This document shows, piece by piece, positions 1 to 5,206 of a stretch of 6,029 bases of DNA; position 1 is the stretch's first letter; every line of letters begins with the position of its first letter. A program made the position numbers and the translations under genes. The notes beneath the pieces are model-generated. The model was not told the DNA's origin. It ran no database searches and saw only the letters and a list, made by a program, of their open reading frames with translations. Source of the DNA: Verrucomicrobiota bacterium (lineage in GTDB: Bacteria; Verrucomicrobiota; Verrucomicrobiia; Verrucomicrobiales; DEV007); assembly GCA_020630835.1 (NCBI GenBank), contig JAHDIL010000120.1:1-6029 (forward strand), read 5' to 3'.

Positions 1-656
1 TTCAACTCTGCATCCAACGCCGCTCGAGCTTCGTCAATGCTTGTTTTAGCCTCCAAATTTCCTTTCCTGATTCTCTCTGAGAGATCTGACTCCATGTCTA
101 GGATTCTCTCGGTGAGAGATGGAATCACAGCTTGGAACACACCAGGCAAGTCTTCCTTCTTAAATTGAAGATGGGCGCGAGACGTTATATCTGCGAGTAT
201 ACCCAATTGTTCCGGTCTAGTCTTTCCTTGCAGAACTTGGGAGCTTACCAACCCTTCAATGATTGGATTAATCACTGAATCTCGCTGCCGCACGAGCTTT
301 TCTGCCATCCCCTCACCAAATATGTTCTCCATGCTATATCGTATTCCAAGGCTTCCTAAGCCAAGCGTGGGAATATCGATTACAGCGTCAGATATTTCGT
401 TCAATCGAATTGCGAACCCTGCGGCTAACGCTTCATTTTTCAGCGCATCGTTATACCAACCAATGTATTGAAAGGGCACTGTAGAATTGAGTCCTTTTCG
501 CTGATTGTAGTAAAGCGTCGATGCACTTCGGGGAGAGAGGTACCGCCCGTCGAATTGGTCCTCGCTTAGGCTTTCATTAGCACCTAAACTTGACGCGAAC
601 AAGGCTATGATCAGAAAATGGCTCGTGACCTTGCTGAGTGTTGATCGTGTGTTCAT
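1..656 (-). CDS. Secreted protein with C-terminal coiled coil, partial (runs off left edge)
   Basis: Open reading frame from ATG at 656-654 with no stop before base 1, so at least 218 residues are present and the C-terminus lies outside the window. Residues 1-26 look like a signal peptide: basic start (R4, K9), a hydrophobic core around LIIALFASSLG and a likely cut after SLGA. The mature part has no motif I can name. Residues 35-50 carry FDGRYLSPRSAS, vaguely like the repeats of tail-fibre shafts. Residues about 80-175 are mixed, and from about 178 onward the chain is rich in E, R, K, A and L with heptad-like spacing, predicting a coiled coil that continues past the edge. It starts 36 bp after the stop of the tail-collar-like gene, so the two are probably co-transcribed and may work together outside the cytoplasm. 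The Shine-Dalgarno site is poor (AAGG lies too far upstream). The reading frame and the export signal are well supported; the function is unknown. Confidence 0.75.
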   Translation of the reverse strand, partial: MNTRSTLSKVTSHFLIIALFASSLGANESLSEDQFDGRYLSPRSASTLYYNQRKGLNSTVPFQYIGWYNDALKNEALAAGFAIRLNEISDAVIDIPTLGLGSLGIRYSMENIFGEGMAEKLVRQRDSVINPIIEGLVSSQVLQGKTRPEQLGILADITSRAHLQFKKEDLPGVFQAVIPSLTERILDMESDLSERIRKGNLEAKTSIDEARAALDAEL

Positions 657-692
657 TACCAACTTATTGATAGTGTCGCCTTACACCGCTTT

Positions 693-1274
693 CTATCGAT
701 TCACTTTCACATAGCAGTATAGAGCGATATTCCGCGGACGGGTTTCATGAGGATTGCCACCTTCTGCCGGATACTTAGTATATCTACCAGACCAAGTTGT
801 TTGCAAACTATGGAATACATCCCAGTATGGGCTTTTCGGTTGATCGCCTGGGTTGTCGCGGTGCTGGAAACGCTTAATTGGATGAGAATGCTGCTTAAAC
901 GCATCCCCCTGCCAACTCCCTACAGTCCGTTTGTCGCCCTCTGGATCCTGTTTTCCGTCGGCTCGCAGTCCTGTCATCTCACCTGATGGCTGCACGACAC
1001 CATTTAGAGCGCGGATAAAGCAACCTCTCGCGTCTGGAATACTCGGCATGAAGGTAGCTAAATCGGTGCCAGAGACATCGTCACCAGCCATGAGCATCCA
1101 CCCGTTGCCATTCTCCTTGCGAAATGCTGAGGGCGCCAAAACACTCCATTTCACGTCTCCAAGCGCCCCAATGTTATTTTCGATCACGGGCACCTCGGGC
1201 TCGGAGGTGACAATTGCAGGAAAAATAATAATAAAAGCAATTGCCACCGCCATTGTAATGAATACGCTTCTCAT
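693..1274 (-). CDS. Exported phage-tail-collar / tail-fibre-tip-like protein
   Basis: 193 residues. Residues 1-23 form a hydrophobic signal-like segment (MRSVFITMAVAIAFIIIFPA) that could be a signal peptide or an uncleaved anchor. The rest matches the layout of tail-collar and tail-fibre head domains: GWMLMAG near 58-64, PDARGCFIRALNG at 80-92 (family pattern lPDlRGrFlR), an R-x-V-G-S-W-Q-GDAFK block at 116-127, the metal-binding-type HSH at 129-131, and a closing HETRPRNIALYCYVKV at 176-191 (family pattern sEvRPrNval.yiikv). In phages this fold forms trimeric receptor-binding tips. Here an export signal and a second secreted protein just downstream suggest a host-encoded surface or secreted protein rather than part of a virion. 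No other tail gene is visible. The ATG at 1274 has only a weak AAGAG just before it; Met8 is an alternative start. The domain call is by motif recall, and the biological role is unknown. Confidence 0.72.
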   Translation of the reverse strand: MRSVFITMAVAIAFIIIFPAIVTSEPEVPVIENNIGALGDVKWSVLAPSAFRKENGNGWMLMAGDDVSGTDLATFMPSIPDARGCFIRALNGVVQPSGEMTGLRADGKQDPEGDKRTVGSWQGDAFKQHSHPIKRFQHRDNPGDQPKSPYWDVFHSLQTTWSGRYTKYPAEGGNPHETRPRNIALYCYVKVNR

Positions 1275-1375
1275 CTCTTGTTTACTATCTTGTTTAGGAC
1301 GAGCTGGACCACATTTTTATTAGGAAAAACGAACCTTTTAAGGCGTGAAACGTCATTGCACATTACCTAAAGATC

Positions 1376-1404
1376 TGTATAGATGGGCGCAAAACGGGAT
1401 CCAA
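1376..1404 (-). promoter_or_regulatory. Possible sigma-70 promoter for the exported pair
   Basis: On the minus strand TTGGAT (1404-1399) and TATACA (1381-1376) are separated by 17 bp. The -35 element matches the consensus at 3 of 6 bases and the -10 at 4 of 6. It would give a leader of about 95 nt before the ATG at 1274. This is an eye-found match in AT-containing sequence and may be chance. Confidence 0.22.
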
Positions 1405-1419
1405 AGAGGAACGGAGATC

Positions 1420-1551
1420 CTAGCCATTCGACATGCTCTGGAGCGGATTCAAAGTAATTGAGACGGCAAGGCTGCCGTCATTCTTTGATTTCGCATCGAT
1501 AAAGGCCGTCCGCAAAGCGACGAAAGATCCGTGCTTGACCGATACCTTTGA
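1420..1551 (-). other. Short open stretch of coding-like sequence, possible gene remnant
   Basis: Between in-frame stops on the minus strand lie 43 codons with no start in a sensible place. The sequence includes KHGSFVALRTAFIDAKSKND and ends SLAVSITLNPLQSMSNG. The amino-acid composition resembles the end of a real protein more than random translation, but I do not recognise a family. It could be the tail of a gene whose front was lost when the neighbouring chrA-like fragment was cut. Confidence is low. Confidence 0.15.
1462..1479. other. Perfect 7-bp hairpin, possible weak terminator
   Basis: GACGGCA-AGGC-TGCCGTC forms a seven-base-pair, GC-rich stem with a four-base loop. On the plus strand it is followed by ATTCTTTGATTT, moderately T-rich; on the minus strand there is no T tract. 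It might act as a weak rho-independent terminator in the plus direction, although no plus-strand gene precedes it. It also lies inside the open minus-strand stretch noted at 1420-1551, so it may simply be codons for DGSLAV. Confidence 0.25.
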
Positions 1552-1568
1552 CTAGATACGATAGACGA

Positions 1569-1829
1569 ACCTGGGTGCAAACGGGGACAGGCGAAAAGTA
1601 ATACCGCCTGTACCGCACCGTAGCCAGCGGTAAACTCTGCATTACACAACCGACCGGTATCAACAGTCTCCTGACTGAGCAGAGAGGGCACCACATGGCC
1701 GCCGCCAAAGACCAATGAGCCACTGCGATACATCCAACCAAAGGCCTACAGCAGAGAGTTCCCAGAAGTCGTCAGCCATGGTGTAGCCAGCAGTCGCAGG
1801 GCCAAAATAGCTAGCAGCACCACAGCGTC
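1569..1829 (-). pseudogene. chrA: Decayed fragment of a chromate transporter (chrA-like)
   Basis: Translating the minus strand from 1829 gives a hydrophobic run (DAVVLLAILALRLLATPWL), an in-frame TAG at 1748-1746, and then FGWMYRSGSLVFGGGHVVP followed by a stretch ending FTAGYGAVQAV. This is the signature of the C-terminal half of ChrA (CHR family), normally FYRaGaLVFGGGHVVLPLL...FLaGYGaaQAVPGPLFTFaa. The family PGPLFTF block after QAV is missing: the fragment reads QAVLLFACP and then loses similarity. ChrA is an inner-membrane chromate efflux protein of roughly 400 residues. Only about 87 codons remain, without start, N-terminal half or C-terminus, so the fragment cannot be functional. Its upstream edge touches a degenerate copy of the 21-bp repeats at 1826-1909, suggesting both are leftovers of a rearrangement. 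I made the identification from memory of the family motif; the FGGGHVV block is very characteristic. Confidence 0.7.
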
Positions 1830-1909
1830 TCCCATTCGATTCCGATCGTACCCTATTCACTCCGGAGCGTACCCTATTCATTTTTTTGTGTACCCTATTC
1901 AAAATGGGT
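1826..1909. repeat. Direct repeats with exact 21-bp period (3 good copies, 1 degenerate)
   Basis: The core TACCCTATTCA recurs at exact 21-bp spacing. CGTACCCTATTCA occurs at 1847-1859 and 1868-1880, and TGTACCCTATTCA at 1889-1901. A fourth, degenerate copy (CGTCTCCCATTCG, 9 of 13 matches) is in phase at 1826-1838. The remaining 8 bp of each unit are not conserved (CTCCGGAG, TTTTTTTG, AAATGGGT). A conserved core at two-helical-turn spacing suggests an array of protein-binding sites on one face of the DNA, such as iterons of a replication or partition protein or sub-terminal sites of a transposable element. On the minus strand the repeats also read as an MNRV-type peptide, which I take to be incidental. 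Confidence 0.7.
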
Positions 1910-2258
1910 TACCACGGGTTTCACCAACCAATTAGATACTATCTGCTGACTCAGCTAATACTATTACCTTCCAGACATGATACTATTGCATCCAGCGATT
2001 TGACCAACGTAAGTGCTCTGCGCAGCAGCGAACGGAGGGAAACCCTCCCAAGGATGTGGCACCAGGATAAAACAATGCCTCGCCCCACCCTCTGGAGGCC
2101 GAATGAATTTTTATGAAATGTCAAAACATTACTTCTGCCCCCTAAATCACCGGCTAGCTGCGAGGCGAGCTGCATGGTCAGATGCTCATTGGCTGGTACC
2201 TGATCGATAGATACCTGCACACAGATTATTGATTTTTGCAATCTGCTTCATGAGGCTT
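1910..2258. other. Gene-free stretch between repeats and the defence operon
   Basis: About 350 bp with no convincing intact gene on either strand. It holds a GC-rich hairpin, GGAGGG-AAA-CCCTCC, at 2034-2048 with no following T tract, and a short stretch near its right end that may derive from a HipA-like gene (see 2149-2241). No clear terminator is visible just after the end of the membrane effector gene at 2259. It is best read as degraded accessory DNA. Confidence 0.5.
2149..2241 (-). pseudogene. Possible remnant of a HipA-like kinase gene
   Basis: Minus-strand codons give VSIDQVPANEHLTMQLASQ, which recalls the conserved PxNExLtMqLA segment of HipA-type serine/threonine kinases (the toxin half of HipBA systems). 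The resemblance covers only about 20-30 residues; sequence after ASQLAG does not continue the family pattern, and there is no proper start, only a TTG at 2241. If real, it is a tiny relic. It may be coincidence. Confidence 0.2.
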
Positions 2259-3002
2259 TCACTTCGGCATCGAAATTGGTGCAAGTTGTCCCTGAATGTT
2301 GCCGTCGATAGTGACAAGATTCTCAGGCTTTTTAAGACCTCCGGTAATAGCTACATATCCAATGAGACCTCCAAGAAAGACTGATGCGACCCCTTGCACA
2401 ATTAGAGCAGAAACGGATTTTTTTAAGAGATCTATTTTTCCGTAAACGATCTGACCAACGGCTGCAAGTTGCTTCGAATACTCCTCCAAAATGAAGCCTT
2501 TCGACTCTCCGGATTGAATCGATTCCAAATAACTGGCAGATTGGCCGTCATCTGAACGCATTGCAGGGAAAAGTGTGGTGAAGTGCTCGGGCTCCGGAAG
2601 CCCCTTCGGTCGTATCGTGTAAAACGAAAACAACAAGCAAAGTGCACCAGACCCAACGGTGGTGACTCCTAACAGGCCCAATATCGTTGCGAGACCAAGC
2701 GGAATATTTGCAAACGGCACTGATCCAGTTTCATTATACGCCCAGGCAGCAATCTTTGCTGTGAATGCAAACAGCGCGACGCAGAATGCGATCACTGCAC
2801 CTGCCTTTGTATCAAGAAACTGAATGACTCGCTGTGTATTCTCATAGCCACGATTCATGTGGACTACGGTTTCTTCAAAACTCAGCTTCGCCTTTGCATT
2901 AATCTCTTGATACGATCCATAGCTTTTATAAGCCCCAACCCTTCGAGGGGTTCGGTGGGATATCTTCCTCCTCATAAGTAACTTTCCTAGTTTAGAAATC
3001 AT
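2259..3002 (-). CDS. pycTM: Pycsar-type transmembrane effector (PycTM-like)
   Basis: 247 residues from the ATG at 3002. Family members are membrane effectors that respond to the cyclic pyrimidine nucleotide made by the partner cyclase and disrupt the inner membrane, aborting phage infection. The diagnostic block is at residues 56-80: NTQRVIQFLDTKAGAVIAF, matching the family pattern of an F-x-D-x-K-A helix entering TM1. Predicted membrane segments lie at about 66-87, 101-129 and 197-220. A soluble, charged loop (about 131-190) lies between TM2 and TM3, and the N-terminus is basic (RRK, RTPRR). The ATG shares one base with the stop of the E2-like gene (TGATG), which suggests translational coupling. 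A TTG one codon earlier is possible. Met10 (2975) has the better Shine-Dalgarno, AGGAAAG six bases upstream, and would give 238 residues. It is the last gene of the operon. The family call rests on the DTKA block, topology and the cyclase two genes upstream. Confidence 0.78.
   Translation of the reverse strand: MISKLGKLLMRRKISHRTPRRVGAYKSYGSYQEINAKAKLSFEETVVHMNRGYENTQRVIQFLDTKAGAVIAFCVALFAFTAKIAAWAYNETGSVPFANIPLGLATILGLLGVTTVGSGALCLLFSFYTIRPKGLPEPEHFTTLFPAMRSDDGQSASYLESIQSGESKGFILEEYSKQLAAVGQIVYGKIDLLKKSVSALIVQGVASVFLGGLIGYVAITGGLKKPENLVTIDGNIQGQLAPISMPK
2982..2988 (-). promoter_or_regulatory. Shine-Dalgarno for an internal start of the membrane effector
   Basis: AGGAAAG on the minus strand, six bases before an in-frame ATG at 2975-2973 (Met10 of the longer form). 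The upstream ATG at 3002 lacks such a site but overlaps the previous stop. The true N-terminus could therefore be MRRKISHR. Confidence 0.4.
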
Positions 3003-3439
3003 CAATGAAAACGGCCCGTGCGATATTCGATGACGCCTTCATCGCCATGAGAGAATGATTCCCAGTCTTGTGGCCAGTCGACTATGCCAAACTCGTAACC
3101 TGTCCAATGCCGCATCAACACGTATTCCATCGCCTTTATAGCCCAGGCTCCTGCGTCACGACAAAGTGTGCTTAGATTCTCTCCGGTACTTTTGCGTCGC
3201 TCAAAGTGCTCTTCCCATTCATCTTGGAGAACCCAACAGAATCGATTGTTGTGGTCTTCATAGTGCCAGTCAGAGTTTCTTCTAACCCACCTTTCGCTGC
3301 AGTTAATCGAAGGAGGAACCTTCAAGGGATTGTTGAATCTAGAGATTACGATCTCCGACTCTCCGCCAGGATGACGAATGAGTCCCGAAAGTGGTGAGTC
3401 GCGCTTACTCGTGACACGCTTAACCGAATTGAGCTGCAT
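3002..3439 (-). CDS. E2-like (ubiquitin-conjugating-fold) protein encoded within the Pycsar operon
   Basis: 145 residues from ATG 3439, chosen because a perfect AGGAGG (3454-3449) lies nine bases upstream. A longer frame from ATG 3505 overlaps the cyclase gene by 13 bp and has no ribosome site. The protein has no signal peptide or membrane segment. The layout resembles small prokaryotic E2-like proteins: a strand-rich N-terminal half with a KVPPSIN segment (about 40-46), then WHYEDHNNRFCW (58-69) with Cys68 as candidate catalytic cysteine just after an H-x-N turn. A DEWEEH segment (73-78) and a helix at about 89-108 follow. The W-rich end (HWTGYEFGIVDWPQDW, 111-126) recalls the W-x-x-tG-x-W tail of such families. 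In CBASS, E2 proteins conjugate the nucleotide-producing enzyme; by analogy this one could act on the cyclase. It lies between cyclase and effector, 53 bp after the former and overlapping the latter by one base. The fold assignment is by eye and tentative; an unrelated Pycsar accessory protein is the alternative. The gene itself is secure. Confidence 0.7.
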   Translation of the reverse strand: MQLNSVKRVTSKRDSPLSGLIRHPGGESEIVISRFNNPLKVPPSINCSERWVRRNSDWHYEDHNNRFCWVLQDEWEEHFERRKSTGENLSTLCRDAGAWAIKAMEYVLMRHWTGYEFGIVDWPQDWESFSHGDEGVIEYRTGRFH

Positions 3440-3448
3440 TGCCAAATG

Positions 3449-3454
3449 CCTCCT
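3449..3454 (-). promoter_or_regulatory. Strong Shine-Dalgarno deciding the start of the E2-like gene
   Basis: AGGAGG on the minus strand with a nine-base spacer to the ATG at 3439-3437. It is the only full-consensus ribosome site I noticed in the operon and favours a 145-residue product over the 167-residue one starting at 3505. Confidence 0.7.
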
Positions 3455-3492
3455 AAACACTAGTGAAACGTCTGGCGGCGGTTTTCGAGGTA

Positions 3493-5016
3493 TTAAGCGG
3501 GCCATGCGTGCGGTCGGTGAATCACGTGGGTCCCCGTTAGTACAATCTGTGGGTTGGAGACTGATTCAATGGTTTGATTTTTCTCACTCGTTAACCGCTG
3601 CAGCTCTGTCCGCAGGTCATCAATATGGGACTTCTTAAAATATGCTGATATGTTCGAAAGAGGTCCTTCGCAGTCACGAAATTTATTGGCCAGTCTGGGG
3701 TGAAGATCCGATATGTTTGGCTTGTACATCGTGAGTTCGCTGGGCGATGGCTCTGTGTGGGCGAAGGCTTGCCTGGAGAACCTCATTCCCGGACCAATTC
3801 CAACAAGAAACCTCCTGTGACCAAGTTGAATTCCGGAAACATGAAGGTTCCCTAGACTATTTGCGTTGCTGATCGAGTCCCCTCCAGCTGCAGCTTGCCC
3901 CCAGCCGCCGAATCCGGCTTGATGAGCTAGAGATGTCATCTGGTCATCCCAATCAACAGCGATCGAGATAGGAGTGACTTTTTTGAGAACTTCAAACTCT
4001 TGGAGATCTTTCGTTGTTAGGGCGAAAATCGCATTGTCCCCGGCAAACGGAAATTGAATAAACTTTTCTTGACGTTGCGCAGCGAAAGAAGAAGACTTTT
4101 CCATGATGTTATAAAAATCTCTAGCAAGCTTCTCCTGATCTGAAGGAGACCCATCCGCAACTTCCGCGACGCGCTTTGTAAATCCATCGAGGTCCATGCT
4201 CAGAACGTATCCATAGCAAGAGAAGAGGTTATCGCCCGTAGGGTTCCCAACGGGTTCGGCCTGCATGTTAATATCATTAACCGAGGCGAGCGATTTGAGT
4301 TCGACTACTTGAGCCTGTTTGACCATGACTTCAGCAAGCAGATCTCTTCCATACGAATTCTGTTTTGCGAGTAGCGTGCTGTTAAGGCGTAGGGCGATGG
4401 AGTCGAGCTCTTCGCAACTCCAATGCCCATGGATTCGAGAACCGATTTGATGGAGCGGAACCTGATCATTGCCGAGTTTCTTTGCAGGGAGGTTAGCAGC
4501 TGGACTTAGGGATACCAACGAGGTGTCGTCATGGATTCCGACGCTCGTAATCGTGAGGGTCGTACCGTGATCGGAGCCCATCCTCCAGCCACTAGGCCCC
4601 CCGCTTCTATACGCTCGCTTCAAAAGCACATGAAGCAGTCCAGCTGGCTGAAAGGTCAGATTTTCGACATCACGTAAGTCCTGATAGGGAATTCCGAGGT
4701 GGAGAGTTCTACCGTGAATTTCCAAAACTTCGCCACCAAATAGTTCAGCGGTGAGAAATGCGGCATCAGCTGCCTTTCTAATGTATTTGTGAGCTGTCCT
4801 CGCATTGGTAATGGACTCAGCTCCTTCGAGATTCAGATTAATTTCAAGTTCGACGTAGAGATGGATCAGATTTCCAATCCAAAAAGGGCTTTCGTCTGAG
4901 ATGGACCGAAAGGATGCAGCCTTTGCAAATGAAGTACTGGGATTTTGAAGTTGGATCATCTGAAATTGGTGGTTGCTGACTGAGTGGTGCTCGTCCAGCA
5001 GAATTAGCTTACTCAT
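3493..5016 (-). CDS. pycC: Class III nucleotidyl cyclase, Pycsar cyclase PycC-like, with tandem cyclase-fold domains
   Basis: 507 residues from ATG 5016 (a TTG one codon upstream is possible; no clear Shine-Dalgarno). PycC enzymes make cCMP or cUMP during infection to switch on the effector. The C-terminal domain (about 268-420) carries the class III hallmarks: MDLDGFT at 274-280 with metal ligand Asp275, FPFAGDNAIF at 322-331 with metal ligand Asp327, ISIAVDWDD at 350-358, and a GGDSISNANSLGNL block at 378-391. The last block lacks the usual Arg four residues after the Asn position. The N-terminal part (about 48-182) looks like a second, degenerate cyclase domain: LYVELEIN at 53-60, EVLEIHGRTLHLGIP at 96-110 where Arg103 replaces the second metal Asp, and WRMGSDHGTTL plus SPAANLPAKKLG at 144-182 with Asn175 and Lys179 at the Asn/Arg positions. 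The tail after about 420 has no named motif and ends in Ala. It is the first gene of the three-gene minus-strand operon. The cyclase call is firm; the pyrimidine specificity is inferred from the effector neighbour. Confidence 0.8.
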   Translation of the reverse strand: MSKLILLDEHHSVSNHQFQMIQLQNPSTSFAKAASFRSISDESPFWIGNLIHLYVELEINLNLEGAESITNARTAHKYIRKAADAAFLTAELFGGEVLEIHGRTLHLGIPYQDLRDVENLTFQPAGLLHVLLKRAYRSGGPSGWRMGSDHGTTLTITSVGIHDDTSLVSLSPAANLPAKKLGNDQVPLHQIGSRIHGHWSCEELDSIALRLNSTLLAKQNSYGRDLLAEVMVKQAQVVELKSLASVNDINMQAEPVGNPTGDNLFSCYGYVLSMDLDGFTKRVAEVADGSPSDQEKLARDFYNIMEKSSSFAAQRQEKFIQFPFAGDNAIFALTTKDLQEFEVLKKVTPISIAVDWDDQMTSLAHQAGFGGWGQAAAGGDSISNANSLGNLHVSGIQLGHRRFLVGIGPGMRFSRQAFAHTEPSPSELTMYKPNISDLHPRLANKFRDCEGPLSNISAYFKKSHIDDLRTELQRLTSEKNQTIESVSNPQIVLTGTHVIHRPHAWPA

Positions 5017-5206
5017 CAAATCGTTAGAAATTGAGAGAAGGTTTAAGGTTTGATGAATTTCCCTTAATCCGAAACTATTTAGAGCGCAAACAGAAAAAAT
5101 GCTTATTCCGAGAAAAAATCTCTAGAAACCATTTTTTTATGTTCAATTTCTCTTTAAAAAGAGCTTTTACTGAGGCCGTTCCATGTAAACATCTTAGGCA
5201 GAAGCC
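5017..5206. promoter_or_regulatory. AT-rich divergent promoter region between cyclase and ATPase genes
   Basis: A 190-bp intergenic region from which the Pycsar operon (minus) and the ATPase gene (plus) must both be transcribed. It is AT-rich with many A and T runs. I could not pick a convincing promoter: the best minus-strand candidate is TTGAAC, 16 bp, TAGAGA, which is poor. Two copies of AGAAAAAAT (5092-5100, 5111-5119) start 19 bp apart. The short plus-strand open frame through here has no independent support. Confidence 0.5.
5150..5163. promoter_or_regulatory. Short palindrome, possible operator
   Basis: CTCTTT-AA-AAAGAG is a perfect inverted repeat with 6-bp arms, sitting 43 bp before the ATPase start and about 135 bp before the cyclase start. 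The position between divergent genes suits a regulator site, but such AT-rich palindromes occur by chance and no regulator gene is visible. Confidence 0.2.

Noticed and set aside
259..471. Plus-strand open frame of 70 codons
   Set aside because: Antisense to the longer secreted-protein gene, with no ribosome site and no recognisable motif.
693..1274. Prophage tail module
   Set aside because: Only one collar-type domain is present, with an export signal and no other tail, capsid or lysis gene in the window.
747..1323. Two plus-strand open frames opposite the tail-collar-like gene
   Set aside because: They are the reverse frames of a gene with clear domain motifs; their own sequence shows no family features.
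1478..1741. Minus-strand 87-codon frame across the chrA relic
   Set aside because: The ChrA signature is in another frame; this one has no family features and is a shadow of it.
1660..1902. Minus-strand frame encoding a protein starting with repeated MNRV units
   Set aside because: The repeats are the 21-bp DNA array read in frame (21 is a multiple of 3). The rest is the chrA relic in the wrong frame.
1826..1909. CRISPR array
   Set aside because: Spacers are only 8 bp, repeats only 13 bp, there are few copies and no cas genes.
2034..2048. Terminator at the GGAGGG-AAA-CCCTCC hairpin
   Set aside because: No T tract follows on either strand and it is over 200 bp past the end of the effector gene.
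1886..2210. Plus-strand short open frames in the gene-free stretch
   Set aside because: No ribosome site, no coherent protein motif; composition looks like non-coding sequence.
3206..3638. Plus-strand open frames opposite the E2-like gene and the end of the cyclase gene
   Set aside because: Antisense shadows of well-supported genes.
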